Below, one piece after another: positions 7,807 to 19,169 of a stretch of 64,000 bases of DNA. The position numbers and the translations under genes are program-made. The notes under the pieces are model-generated. The model saw nothing but the letters and a program-made list of their open reading frames with translations, was not told the DNA's origin and made no database searches. Source of the stretch: Trichomonas vaginalis G3 (Eukaryota > Parabasalia > Trichomonadida > Trichomonadidae). Every line of letters starts with the position of its first letter. Positions within the stretch are counted from its first letter, which is position 1. The stretch spans positions 32,007,896 through 32,071,895 of the forward strand of contig NC_067206.1 of assembly GCF_026262505.1 (NCBI RefSeq). The letters run 5' to 3'.

Positions 7807-10497
7807 TTATTTCTTATATTCCTGTAAGAAAGGATATGTATCAATCAACACATCATCAACAACACATTTCTTCCATGCTTTAGATAATTCGCCGTCATAA
7901 AGAGATGAAACGTCAACAGGTTCAGGATTTCTCACGTCCTCTTTAACTGTTCCCGTCTTCAAACCAACAGCTGTTGCAAACTTCTGTGCATCAGCTCTTA
8001 TAGGCATCATATCATCAGGAAGAAGTCTTTCGATGACATAAAGTGCTTCCGCTGGAGGAATGTCCGGACAAATCTCTTCCCTCAAATGGGAATCATCTGC
8101 GACTTGTGCGGCCATCATAAGGAGATGCGCGAGTTGGGAAGACAAAGGAAGAGCAACTCCGCATTCTCCTTCCAATGCAGTGCAGAATGATGACCATGCT
8201 GCACCGTTTGTGAAAGAAAATCTGTTCGGATTACTCATTATCTTCCAATAGACTCTGGCATCGAGCATTGACTGTAATCTTCTGCATGCTACACGATGTA
8301 CAGCTGCTGTGTGCTCTCCTTGTATTGTTGTCCTTGAATTTCGCATTACTTGGGAGAAATCGTTCATCAACATCTCGGAATTGAATCGGGCTGTGATCAA
8401 TCTGTTGAGGATGACCTCAAACGATGGAATCAAGGGCTTCAAGAACATTGTCATGGATTCATCAACCAATTTATCAACGTGGTTGAGGAATTCCTCGACG
8501 TTCTTTTGTATTTCGCTTATACTTAAGTTCGGCTGTGAATTGTTGACGTTTGTTTGTGGATATTCTTTGGCATATCTTGATGCAAAGGCACTAAGTATTA
8601 AATAAGTGTAAAATCGCTGTTGGTGTGAGGATCTGAGACTTAATGGAGCTTGTGGAAGAAGATTGACGTATTCTTCAAGTAACTGTTTGTTCTTGAAAAT
8701 ATCACAGTACAATGCAACGGCGCAAAGTGGCAAAGCAGCAGGCGGAACAGCAACTCTACCATTTTTGTCGATGAATGCCTTGGATTTGTACTCCGGCCAT
8801 GTTGCAATTAAAGCTTCTTGAATTAAATCAAGTAATTTGGAGTCAGCTACCTTAGGAGTCTTCGGCGTCTCCTGCTGTTGCTGCTCTCCTTCTTTCTTTG
8901 GTGTCATGATTGGCTCATCTTTGACTTTTTCGACTGGTGGAGTATTAATTGGTGTTTCTACCTTCTTTTCTTCAGGTTTCTTCTCTGGAGTTGGTTCTGG
9001 CTTGGGTTCTGGTGTCGGTTCAACCTTCTTCGGTGGTGTAAATGGATTTTCGTCTTCAGATGATTCGGATGAATCAGAAACATCGTAGTTCTTCTTCTTT
9101 TTGTTCATGAACTTGCCGAATCTACCCTTCTTGATAACTTTCTTCTTTGGTTTCTCTTCTTCTTCGTGATCATCTTGTTCATGAGAATTATTTTCTTCAA
9201 TTTTCTCTTCTTCGACCTTTTCTTCTTCAACTTTCTTCTCTTCTACAACTGGTTCTGGCTTCTTCTCCTCTTCAACAACCTCAACAACCTCTTCTTTCTT
9301 TTCTTCGGTTTTTTCAATAGGAGGTGTCACTTTTTCTTCTTCAACTTTCAGATCAATGTCACTTTTTACTTCCTCTTTCACTTCTTCATGTTTTTCTTCG
9401 TGATGCTCTTCTTGAACCTGTGGTTTTTCTTCTTCAACGTGAGGCTTTTCTTCTTCGACAGCCTTTTGTTCTTCTTCTTGCGGTTTTTCTTCAACTTTTT
9501 CTTCAATTTTTTCTGGTTCTATAACTTCTTCTTTTGGTTTTTCTTCTTCGACCTTTGGTTTCTCTTCTTCAACAACTACAGCCTTCTCTTCTTCGACAGG
9601 TTGTGGTGCTGGAGCTTCTTTTTCGGAAGATGAATCTGATTTCTGCACTTCTGGCTCTTCAGCAATCTTTTCTGCTGGCTTTTCTTCGACCTTGACTTCT
9701 GCTTTGACTTCTACGTCTGCAGAAACTTGGTCTTCCGTAGTTTTCTTCGATGAATGTTTTTTATGCTTTTTATCGGCATCTTTTGGCTTTTCTTCGCCTT
9801 CTTCGGCGGAATGATGCTTAGATTTATGATGTCCGTGCTTTTTATCTTTGTCCTTTTCGCGTTTTTCTTTGTCATGCTTATCTTTATCGTGCTTTCTCTT
9901 TTTCTCTGCGGGTCTCTGGAAGCTGCTGAGTGTAGATTCGCCGTGGTCAACTTGCTGAACGGTATTTGCTTCAACAACACCAAAATCAGTTATATCCCAT
10001 TCATCAAGGCCAACTTTGCGTTCTGGTGTATCTCCAATAAATGACATGTCTTGATCGTTAACAGCACTTGAACCTGCATCACGATTTGACGCTTTGAATG
10101 TAAATGTTATTGATAATTCTGGTGGTGTAGAGCGGCCTGATTCCATTTCAAAGTTAACATGGACTGGTTCGCGTTTCTTATAATATGGTGCAACATCTAT
10201 TGTCAATTTACCGTAAATTTTGTTCTCTGTGACTGAAGTATATCTTTTGAGTACAAATTTAATATTTTTTGGACGAACTGTCTCATCCTTTTTATTTACA
10301 TACATAGTGCATGGGCAGGAAAACTCGTGATCGAACTTAATAAAGCCGTCAGCGTCTGGAATTTTCTTGAATGTTGACCCTGCGTGATCTCCACGGGCCC
10401 ACGACAGCTCAAACTCATATGTCGAATTTTTCTTCACTTTGGCAGAGTGAACAGTAAAGTATAAGTCTTCGGGTTGCTTTTCCCACTTCCAAAACAT
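7807..10497 (-). CDS. NT-C2 domain protein with Lys/Glu-rich linker and helical C-terminus
   Basis: An 896-residue protein in three parts. Residues 1-140 read as an N-terminal C2 (NT-C2) domain, starting FWKWEKQPEDLYFTVHSAKV with alternating beta strands (FELSW, FIKFDHEFSCP, GKLTIDVAPYY, ELSITFTFKA), as in EEIG1/EHBP1-type membrane-binding scaffolds. Residues about 195-545 are a highly charged linker with many EEEKP-type repeats and a His/Lys-rich start. Residues 545-880 are helical (for example RRLQSMLDARVYWKIMSN) and recall dilute/DIL-type cargo-binding domains, a weaker call. The likely role is a peripheral membrane or cytoskeletal adaptor. The start is the first ATG; an initiator-like TCAATTTTA lies about 34 bases upstream on the minus strand (10526-10533). 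Codon use fits a host gene. Confidence 0.75.
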   Translation of the reverse strand: MFWKWEKQPEDLYFTVHSAKVKKNSTYEFELSWARGDHAGSTFKKIPDADGFIKFDHEFSCPCTMYVNKKDETVRPKNIKFVLKRYTSVTENKIYGKLTIDVAPYYKKREPVHVNFEMESGRSTPPELSITFTFKASNRDAGSSAVNDQDMSFIGDTPERKVGLDEWDITDFGVVEANTVQQVDHGESTLSSFQRPAEKKRKHDKDKHDKEKREKDKDKKHGHHKSKHHSAEEGEEKPKDADKKHKKHSSKKTTEDQVSADVEVKAEVKVEEKPAEKIAEEPEVQKSDSSSEKEAPAPQPVEEEKAVVVEEEKPKVEEEKPKEEVIEPEKIEEKVEEKPQEEEQKAVEEEKPHVEEEKPQVQEEHHEEKHEEVKEEVKSDIDLKVEEEKVTPPIEKTEEKKEEVVEVVEEEKKPEPVVEEKKVEEEKVEEEKIEENNSHEQDDHEEEEKPKKKVIKKGRFGKFMNKKKKNYDVSDSSESSEDENPFTPPKKVEPTPEPKPEPTPEKKPEEKKVETPINTPPVEKVKDEPIMTPKKEGEQQQQETPKTPKVADSKLLDLIQEALIATWPEYKSKAFIDKNGRVAVPPAALPLCAVALYCDIFKNKQLLEEYVNLLPQAPLSLRSSHQQRFYTYLILSAFASRYAKEYPQTNVNNSQPNLSISEIQKNVEEFLNHVDKLVDESMTMFLKPLIPSFEVILNRLITARFNSEMLMNDFSQVMRNSRTTIQGEHTAAVHRVACRRLQSMLDARVYWKIMSNPNRFSFTNGAAWSSFCTALEGECGVALPLSSQLAHLLMMAAQVADDSHLREEICPDIPPAEALYVIERLLPDDMMPIRADAQKFATAVGLKTGTVKEDVRNPEPVDVSSLYDGELSKAWKKCVVDDVLIDTYPFLQEYKK

Positions 10498-11442
10498 CTT
10501 TAAAAAATTTTTATGTAAAATATATAAAATTGAAAGATTTTAAATTTGTGAAAATTTTGGTCTATTATGATCATATAATACATCCACTTTCTACCGATTT
10601 CAAGAAAAATTGAGACAGAGAGGTAGGGCAACGATAGGTCAAAAAGGCTTCTCTGATAGATTTCCTTGCCTTTTGGATATGCTATAATATATAGCCTAGC
10701 ATGATAGGATATGATGTCAAAAGTTAGAACATAACTTAGGATCTTGAGAAAAATGAAAAACAAAAATTACATAAAAAAAGAAAAATTTTATCTAATTTGT
10801 TTTTTTGGACCGAATCAGTAATTTTATTGAATTTCAATACGACACATAGATTTTATTATTAGTAATAAATATAATGGTTTACTATTAACAAGGAACCTAA
10901 ACTAATGAAAATTTGATTTCAAATATTGTATATGATTATCATAGATTACCAAAATATATTGCTATTTATGAGGATATAATATTGATTATTAGTAAATCGT
11001 ATAAATTTAATAAATATACCATGAATATTGAATGAATTTCTTGATTCATAGGGGTAAAACGCGCTTTTATATGATTTAGACAGAGAATTTATGAGATGTA
11101 AATAACACAATAAAGGTTTATATTGAATATTTTCTAAAAATAAATCGAAATTATAAAAAACAATACATTTATTCATTGAAACTACTTGGACAAATATGAA
11201 ACAAGCATTCAGGCAATACTTTTGAGACTTCAACGCATCTGATAATTTTTATATAACTTCACCTCTTATGCTTAGAGTGGAGGTATTGAGATCGTATAAG
11301 TATAGATGAGCTCACATTCAGATATGATGTGTGAACTTCTGTTTTCACTGCAATTTTGAATCAGAATAAACTCAAAACAAGAATAAAATGATATACTCAC
11401 TCTCTAAATGTGTTCGAGATTTAAAGTTGTATGAATAAAACG

Positions 11443-11491
11443 ATTCATCTTTCGAAGCCTCCCATTTAATGAGAGACTTCGAAAGATGAAT
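11443..11491. repeat. 49-bp near-perfect palindrome
   Basis: ATTCATCTTTCGAAG at 11443-11457 pairs perfectly with CTTCGAAAGATGAAT at 11477-11491. The inner bases continue to pair down to a single central T at 11467, with two mismatched pairs. It lies inside the 3.4-kb element and could be a nested foldback or a remnant junction. Confidence 0.8.
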
Positions 11492-11641
11492 GTATTCATG
11501 TAGATGAAATACTATATATGACCATGTGTGATACTAAAGATATCAAAATGTTCATTTTTAAGTGCAATAGAAGGGTTATCTCTCGTAAAATCTCAATTTA
11601 AGGAAGATTTAGAAAGAACTCCTTTCCTAAGTAGATAGTGT

Positions 11642-11911
11642 GTGGTTTCTGTCTTTTGGTTGATCAGGAACTATGAAATTAAGTCGGACAGAAAGAAGTT
11701 CTTTCCAAAACAGACTCCAAATGAGTTGTTCGAAAAGAACTTCCTTCTGTATATGGATAATTGTAGTTACCGCACTGAAGTATGTGATTGTGATGATGGA
11801 GTTCTCGATAAATCTAAAATCGGATTAAGATTAATTGAAAACTCAAGTAATTCTTTGAAATCTTGTGTTGTCTGGCACTATAATAACCAAAGAATGAGAA
11901 TATTATGTTGA
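11642..11911 (+). pseudogene. possible coding remnant inside the 3.4-kb element
   Basis: An 89-codon stretch with more protein-like composition than its surroundings (for example FFPKQTPNELFEKNFLLYM, then CDCDDGVLDKSKIG). It lacks a usable start. No family is recognised. It is the only part of the 3.4-kb element that looks once-coding and might be a fragment of its lost transposase or of a captured gene. Confidence 0.25.
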
Positions 11912-14021
11912 ATGATGAGTACGTGTGCTCGGCATTCGCCGAGCGAATTGAGTTTAACGTACTATGAAAAGTGACAAATTTGGGCTTTTTTCCTAGGGTT
12001 ATGATCTCTTCCTTTCTGCTCAATACGACAGAAATGAAAGAATGAATTTGTACTCCCTAATTGATTACTACAATCTGTATCTATCTTTAACATAGAATTA
12101 GCTGCATTGTGATTTATACTCCAGAATTATTCAATTTAAGATCAACCTCGTAAATTTTAATCATATTGCACCAATACTCCTACGTTGAGATAAGAACATG
12201 ATTATACATACCAAAGCCCCATATTAAAAATCAAAATTTAGCACCTCCATTATGCAACCACATTATTCGTCGCAAATAAGTATATTTACGCATATTATGA
12301 TGCATATTCACACAACTCGTATACATGAAAAGTTATTAAAATCAGACAAAATTATTGCAATAAGGAAAAAAAAAACAACTTTATTATATATGTTAGTAAT
12401 GAATTACAAATATTTCTACAAAGAATGCTCAATACTTCATATAATCTTCGAATATTTCTTATTACAAGTTAATACATTTTGACTCGAACATGATAAACAA
12501 AAGCCGACACGCCGATTACTACATTTATGAAAATATAGTACGTTTCCATTCATCTGTTTACTTGTTTTTGTTGGAATAAATCATTTTTTTTTTCTTTCAT
12601 GAAATAAGAATTTTGCTGCGAAAGCAATATCTCTAACAATAATTAATACATTACGTCAACTCTGGAATGAGTATTTATCAAATATGATATCAAAATCAAA
12701 AATTAGTTGTTTTTTATGAGTAAAAACGATGTAAATTGATTATTTGACTAATTATCAAATACTTTGATTTTCCAAATTTTTTCGAAATTAATTTTTTCAT
12801 GTGAAAATTCGAATTGTTTAATTTCATTTTTGAAATTTTGAATTTTTTTTGGAATTTTGAGTTGATCAATTCAGCAGAATTGATAATGCTATTGCTTTAG
12901 GGCATACCACAAGGTGATGAATAAAAGGTGAACATTAACAAATTATTTTAAATCACAAATATCATCCTCATCAACTTTAATTCTAAAAAGAACTGTACTG
13001 AATTATGAAAATGCATGATTTACATTATTAAAATCTTTGAATGAAAATAGTACAAGATAAGTTTTATTATTCATTTAATTAGATTTAAACGAAAAACTAC
13101 TCCATATTAAAATTTAAGTCGAGAAATCGTATTTTGTTCTTATTTGTTAGCATTTTGTAGACATTCTAATCTTGAATTAATTTGTTACATGATATTATTA
13201 ACAAATTTAACTGAAAAAATATGTTAATATGGAATAAACCATGATTATATAAGCTATCAATGCTATATATACATATGTAAAAGATTCATATTAACTCAAT
13301 TAACAAAAAGATAGATTTTCATAAAGCTTCAATCTAGGTTCGTCCGAAAATTTTGATTTTTATAGAAGACATAGTTTCATATACATAATTAAATTTTCAA
13401 ACAAATTTGATCATACCATTTATTAAGCAGGATAGTATATTAATTACTATCAGTATAAAATATAAAAATGATTATATTTAATTATTGCATAATTTAGTCA
13501 AAGAGTTATAAGCCTCAAGTGATCGTTATCACCTTCAATGCACGTATACTTTATTGATTCATAGATATTTAATCTATGTTTGACATGTTGTTGTCGTCAT
13601 TCGTTTTGTTCCCATTCTTCCTAAGTTAGAATTAGAGAATACACCATCCACATCATCTAATTTGGTCCTCAGCGATAGATTGGTTCATTTTGGAGGAGTC
13701 CCATCAGACAGTTTTCGAGCACCAAATATCAAATTTTAATGTATACAAATCTTTAGTGATTTATCTCTTTTATGATGAGTAAAAGGTTTCTGCTCATCAA
13801 CATTTGATTTCCGACATATATGATTTCTAATTGCAATTATTTACTTTCTTTTTATAATCTAACTCTGTGACTCATACCATAAATTAATTATTGGAAAGTG
13901 TCAATATGTTTGGCACAACGCATGGCGGAAGATACCAAACCATGCAGGGAATATGATACGTTTAAGATCTCCGAACTTTTTTTCCAAAAATTTTCTATCG
14001 TTGCCCTACCTCTTGAGACAG

Positions 14022-15000
14022 GCAATGAAATAAAAATTCGACACTTTCTCAGCTTCGAATTCATCTTTATGCAATAATGACACTAATATTACACAAATTG
14101 TTTATTTTTAATCATCAACTCGGTTTATTATGACTTTTTAATGTTTTATGATTTCGACACAGGCTTTCACATTCATTTCAAGACCTGTGATTCAACAAAT
14201 GCTATTACATGATAAACTTTTGAACATATGTTGAAGCATTGTGTCTAATTTTATTTCGAAAATATATTATGATTTTGATTAACCTTCGTGCACAGTCAAA
14301 ATCTCTCAAATGAAGTATAATTTAACGTGTTAAATCTGCTTTATTATTTACGAGAGGGTTAGAGATCGCTTTTAAAGTGAATTTAGCATTTCATTTGCAT
14401 TATCTATTGAATGAAGATAAAACTATTTAAAATTAATATCATGAATATGTCAATCAAGAATGATAGTAATTAATTATGACTCTTCTTTATTATAATCCAT
14501 AATTTCTGCGTTAATTGTTTAATATTCATAAAATTTAGTATCTTCTCTGTTGATACCGTCGAATCCAATCTTCCTTAATGCATTCATACTGATAAATAGA
14601 AGTAATCCGAATGAAATTAATTATATTAAATTATCAATGAAATTTATTCAAAAATGAGATCAATTTTTATCTTCTAAGTCTCAATGAATTGGCAGATATT
14701 TGGGATGTGTGTTCATATACGACAAAAATATGATTTCAACGGAGATCAAAAACTTGAATCTATAGTTAACTTAATGGATAAGCAAAAGGTTTTTATTAAT
14801 GAAACTAACATGAGTGGAGAATTACTAGGTGTTCGAATCACGATCTTCCCATGTCAATAAGGAGAGAACTCGAAAGCACAGAGAAGCCCCTTGGCCAGAT
14901 CTTTGACTGTTACATATGCGAATTATTTGTATCTCCTAGAATCTATTAGAAGTTCTTGGTCTTCATCAATTTAATGTGTGTTGAACGCGACTTATGTCGG
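14022..15000. other. AT-rich spacer, nothing recognised
   Basis: No convincing coding or structural signal in about 1 kb to the right of the 3.4-kb element. Confidence 0.5.
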
Positions 15001-15009
15001 TCATTTCTT

Positions 15010-15380
15010 CATCTGTGTTCTTAAAATTTACACCAAGATAATTAAAATCTCGATATGTTGCATTATTATCTGTTGTTGAATTTTCAAATGTTATATTACT
15101 AACATGCGAAGAAAAAAGTGTAAGAAATTTCATTCCCTTGAATACAACAATGATTCATAGAAGTTTCAGTAAAAAAAAAGTATAAATCAGATAACCTTCT
15201 ATTGGACTTTTATTTCTAATATATAATTATATGATGTAATATTAACTTTTAATTCACTTGCTGAGTGACTATTAAAAGAACTTGATGATTGATTGTTTTC
15301 AATGACATTGACACAAGTAATGAATGAATCGGAGACAACGTCTTCGAGTGAATAACCTCCAATTGTTTCTAGTTAAAGTC
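15010..15380 (-). pseudogene. degenerate C-terminal fragment of the beta-helix family (subfamily B)
   Basis: Read on the minus strand, the segment follows the fragment at 18043-18560 and the longer copy at 32326-33417. It has the same order of landmarks (matching NSYITCVNVIENNQSS, the CNYI-KN segment and the FENSTTDNN segment) but with many interruptions. It is clearly a dead, older copy of the family. Confidence 0.6.
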
Positions 15381-15790
15381 CCTTGATATATATATTCCAT
15401 GATTTATTTCAATGCTATATTTATCATTATTTTTGATTTTTATTGACACACCTAATAAATGCCTTCTTCCACTTTTTCCGAAAATGTCAGATTAGTATTT
15501 ATATGTATTGTAGAGCATATTTTTTTTCATCTTTTTAAAATTTTGAATAAATTTTGTCATGTTAGTGAAGCCTTAAACACAATAAAGCCAAAATTTGTGG
15601 AGGCTGTAGCTTAGCAGTTGGAAACTATAGTTTCATTGGCTTGATTTTTGTAATTTTGTATATCCGAAATAAAAATGAAAAATGAAGGGCCAGTGCTAGA
15701 ATTTGTTGTGTTAATGAATGGATTTTTTGTTTGAACAAATTCGCATTTTTTCGAAAAGTAGATGGAACCGCCTTCTTGCGATCCGCCGTT

Positions 15791-15908
15791 TGAGTACTTT
15801 CTGAGACTCGGTTTGTCAGAAAGTATATATTTGTAAACTTTCTGACACTAATTTTTTTGACCTTTCAAAATTTTTGACATTGCAGGGTTTTGTGTCAGAA
15901 AGTACTCA
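15791..15908. repeat. 118-bp foldback element (MITE-like)
   Basis: The ends are inverted: TGAGTACTTTCTGAGAC (15791-15807) against GTGTCAGAAAGTACTCA (15892-15908), 16 of 17 pairing. A second inverted pair, TGTCAGAAAGT (15814-15824) and ACTTTCTGACA (15837-15847), lies inside. It sits 20 bases beyond the stop of the beta-helix gene at 15929-16960. Confidence 0.7.
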
Positions 15909-15928
15909 TGCTGAAACAACAAATTTAA

Positions 15929-16960
15929 TCAACGACGATACAGGGCTCTGTGAGATAGATATACAACGAATTCTGTTTTATTGAGAATGACAAATTCTGC
16001 TTGGCAAATATCAGTTGAAAAATGATTCAAATTGTTAATAAATAGTTCTGTTGTATTATTAGGTACTACATTATTTTTAAATGTTGATGAAATCGAATTG
16101 TCAATGTAACAACTATCAACTATTAATTGATCGGCTTTTTTGTTATATATCAAATATGAACCTTGAGGAACAGTGTTGTTAATAAAAGAACAACTTTTTA
16201 CAGTAAGAGAATTACTAGAATGCATAATAATTCCATATTCTGATTTTGTATTGGTATTATTTATAATATTACATGAATCAATCAAAGCTTTATACCAAAT
16301 ATTTATCATTTGGCCTGTATTATCTGTTGCTAAATTATTAACAACAGTTGAATAGTTAAATTTTGTTGTGTATTTATCTGGTTTAGCTTCATAATGTCCA
16401 GCAGGTTCGTATTTAGCTTTATTTGATGAGAAATTTGTTGATGAAACTACGATGTTATCATACAATGTTTCAAAAACAGATCCTCCATTTTCATTTCCTG
16501 AATCGAAAATGGAACTTTCAATAATAAAGTTTATGTTATCTGTGTCAACTTCTGTATATGAAATTTGGCCATATCCTGTGCCTTTGCATTTTGTACAACA
16601 GAATTTGCTTTGAACAATTGAACTATTCTTGCCAATTTGGTAGTAAACGCAACTTCCATCTGATGTAGAAGTGCATTTACTAAATGAACACTGATTATGT
16701 AGAAATAAAGTGTCGGAAACATTATTAAAATAGATAACTCTATCATGATCATCAAAGAAGTTGCATTTATCTAAGAAATATTGCTTTTCCCCTGCAAAGA
16801 TATTGCAATTTTGACATTTTGTGGTATTTTCTCCTGAAAATTTAGTATTGAAGTAGGATTCCCAAATGCTAACATCTTCAGCAAATAAATTTCTCTTTAA
16901 TTCAGCAACATAATGGATTATTATGATGATTTTAATAAAAATGACAAAAAAATGCCACAC
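15929..16960 (-). CDS. secreted Cys/Asn-rich beta-helix-like protein (subfamily A, copy 1)
   Basis: A 343-residue product with a strongly hydrophobic N-terminus (MWHFFVIFIKIIIIIHYVAE), a likely signal peptide or anchor. The body has irregular short repeats of the type S-C-F-N-N (NFFDDHDRVIYFNN, SCSFINNTVPQ, SCNIINNTNT, DSCYIDNSIS) with many Cys, Asn and potential N-glycosylation sites. This is the look of right-handed parallel beta-helix/Pmp-like surface proteins of trichomonads. No catalytic motif is seen. A near-identical second copy lies at 19170-20193, and a divergent subfamily B occurs at 18043, 32326, 51362 and 53545. Its product is probably exported to the surface; function unknown. 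Confidence 0.65.
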   Translation of the reverse strand: MWHFFVIFIKIIIIIHYVAELKRNLFAEDVSIWESYFNTKFSGENTTKCQNCNIFAGEKQYFLDKCNFFDDHDRVIYFNNVSDTLFLHNQCSFSKCTSTSDGSCVYYQIGKNSSIVQSKFCCTKCKGTGYGQISYTEVDTDNINFIIESSIFDSGNENGGSVFETLYDNIVVSSTNFSSNKAKYEPAGHYEAKPDKYTTKFNYSTVVNNLATDNTGQMINIWYKALIDSCNIINNTNTKSEYGIIMHSSNSLTVKSCSFINNTVPQGSYLIYNKKADQLIVDSCYIDNSISSTFKNNVVPNNTTELFINNLNHFSTDICQAEFVILNKTEFVVYLSHRALYRR

Positions 16961-17929
16961 ATTTTAGATGAAAATGCTCCACTGTCTGAATCGATTCAGA
17001 TCCTATATTTATGATTCACTACTATTTTCTATCTCAAGAAAGAGTTAAGAGTATTCCATTATAATAATTGTTCCCAGATCTATTGAATGAATACTCTTGC
17101 CATCGAATTTGATCATAAATAAAATCGTTTTAAATTACTTCTTCATTTAAATTATAACAATTATTTTTGGTTTTATATTTTTTTGGATCAAATCCATTTT
17201 AATAGAATTTATATACTATTCATCTATTAGTAAACACTACCGTATATTATTTTTTAAGCTATCTTATTTTTTGAACTTTTATTCAAATCTTTGGTCGCAA
17301 GAAGAATTGCATGATAAATAAAAACATTTAATCAAAGTCAATTTTATTTTTCATATTCAAATGGACTGAGTGTTAACATTTAACATTTTTTGCTAATTGT
17401 CGTCAAAAATTAGGCGTAAAGCAAAAATTGATATTTCATATGGTTTTATGATAGATAAGCATTATATTCCCACTCATTATATTCGTAAATTTTGAGGTTT
17501 ATCCTTCGCTTTTAAGATCATTGAATTTGATTTTTATATAAAATAGTTATATATTAGAAAATAATATGAGTTTATGTGATATTATTTTTCAGAAGATTTT
17601 GTGTTCTTCTTCAAAATTTTATTTTTTTATTAAAAAGAATCTTTACAAAATATACATTTACTTTAATTAATATTTAAAAACGTGCTCTATCAAAAGTTCC
17701 AAAAATTCAATATTTTAGCTTTTCTGAGGTGTCACTTTTGATGAATTTCTGTTTACAACATTCCTAGATCCGTTGAAAATAAATTTAGTACTATTGAGCA
17801 AAGTATTGGGTTTGCATCAATAAAAATTTTGGAATTAGCTTCGCATATCCTCCATTGAACGAAAGGTTTCAATTCCTTCCAATCAAACTGTAGAGAAATC
17901 AATTTATTTAAGTGACTAAAGAGTTATAA
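16961..17929. other. AT-rich spacer between beta-helix copies
   Basis: No gene seen. It contains one TGTCACTTTT motif (17730-17739) of the kind found at the MULE ends, without other element features. Confidence 0.5.
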
Positions 17930-18045
17930 GTGATTAATATGAAAAATAAATGTAAAATTTGTAATTAATGCTTAATCAATAATAAAATCGCAATAATTTG
18001 CAGTTTTCAAAATAAAAAAAAATATTGTAAAGTATTCAAATTTTA
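17930..18045. repeat. copy of the TKL kinase 5' flank (direct repeat, left)
   Basis: About 115 bases that closely match 20365-20480, the segment directly before the kinase ATG, including AATAAAATCGCAATAATTTG and the initiator-like TATTCAAATTTTA. The match stops exactly where the stop codon region of the fragment at 18043-18560 begins. Confidence 0.8.
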
Positions 18046-18560
18046 CGTTCTACTTCGGAAAGGTTTACTAGTCATCAATAAATAGAAAAACTTAACATGA
18101 TTTCTAACATCAACATTGTCTTCTTCATTTTCGTCATTGTTTGGAGTGGAATAACCACATTTATATTTTAAAGAATCTGGTATATCTAAGTTCAAAATAG
18201 GACATTGGTTTCCAAATGAAATATCTGTGTTCTTAAATATTGGTGAGATCAATGATCTATTGTTATCTGTTGTTGAATTTTCAAATGTTATTGTGCATTC
18301 ATGTACATCAAAACTGAAACGAATATCATTCTCATGAATACAGCAATAACTCATGAAAAGATCAGATCTATCAGAAGAAATGAGAGCTGTATATTTTGGT
18401 TCTTTATTTCTTATATAATTACATGAAGTAATTTTAAATGTCGATGGATATGAGAAAGAAGATCCGTGAAAATTAAAATAACCAAGACTATTATATTGAT
18501 TTGATTGATTGTTTTCAATGACGTTTAAACAAGTTATGTATGAATTAGTCTTTCAATATA
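18043..18560 (-). pseudogene. C-terminal third of a beta-helix family member (subfamily B)
   Basis: A 103-codon open stretch (18043-18354) that begins SYCCIHENDIRF and ends LLMTSKPFRSRT, matching the C-termini of the copies at 32326-33417, 51362-52392 and 53545-54591. Homology continues upstream to about 18560 with weaker frame integrity (the NSYIT-C-NVIENNQS block) and then stops. It is a truncated copy placed between two copies of the kinase 5' flank. Confidence 0.7.
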
Positions 18561-19169
18561 AGATAAGGAGTCTTTCTTCATATTTAAATATATATAAGCT
18601 ATTATTTCCTATGTTTTCTATTGAGTATATTTTTTGTTTAAAGATCCAATCATGAGATATTTAAAAATTTTTTACCTCCTTTCAAACGCTTAATTCACAT
18701 ATTTATCAAAGGAGGGAAAGCCAGAAGCTTGCATATATGATAATGAAATTAAGGCACACATATAATACTATAAATGAGTTTTATATCCATATAATATTTA
18801 CCAAAAGATATCAAAAATATGACGAGATAATAACATTTTATTTTTGGTCATTCACTTCACTTTCCAACAACCAAAAAAAAAATTTCGATCTTCTATAATC
18901 CATTCGAAAAGGCTTATCGAATGATGGAAAATTGTATACTTGGCCACTTTTTGTTCACTTACGAATCAATTATCAATTTTTAAAATATCATTATTTATCA
19001 TATATAAAACAGTAAAGTTTACAAATATCATGTTTCAAACAATAATATTATTTAACTTTCTATAATCAATCTATTAGTATAGTTTTAAATCCTTATCAGC
19101 TATTCGTTTTAACTGTATGCAGCAATCATGGAGGCCTGGAGTCTGAGTTAATTAACATAAAATATTAAA
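18561..19169. other. AT-rich spacer, nothing recognised
   Basis: No gene or clear structure seen between the subfamily B fragment and subfamily A copy 2. Confidence 0.5.

Larger units (their letters stand above)
10611..14021. mobile_element. 3.4-kb DNA element with 19-bp terminal inverted repeats and 8-bp target duplication
   Basis: The 19-mer AGAGGTAGGGCAACGATAG at 10619-10637 is found perfectly inverted at 13995-14013. Immediately outside both copies lies the same 8-mer, TGAGACAG (10611-10618 and 14014-14021). Inverted termini plus an 8-bp target-site duplication is the signature of a cut-and-paste DNA transposon; 8 bp suits hAT-like families, and the terminus resembles the (C)AGNGGT-GGCAAC pattern seen in some hATs. 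The 3,395-bp interior has no convincing transposase, so this is a non-autonomous or decayed copy. It sits just upstream of the C2-domain gene and displaces its 5' spacer. Confidence 0.75.

Noticed and set aside
9166-9633. Phe-rich plus-strand frame
   Set aside because: It is the antisense of the Lys/Glu-rich linker (TTC repeats) of the C2-domain gene.
12252-12482. 76-codon plus-strand frame in the 3.4-kb element
   Set aside because: The composition is that of random AT-rich DNA (Ile/His/Tyr/Lys), with no motif.
15600-15660. tRNA-like A box (TGTAGCTTAGCAGTTGG)
   Set aside because: There is no matching acceptor stem, anticodon arm or B box downstream. The GAAACTATAGTTTC palindrome after it breaks the cloverleaf. 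No tRNA or SINE can be supported.
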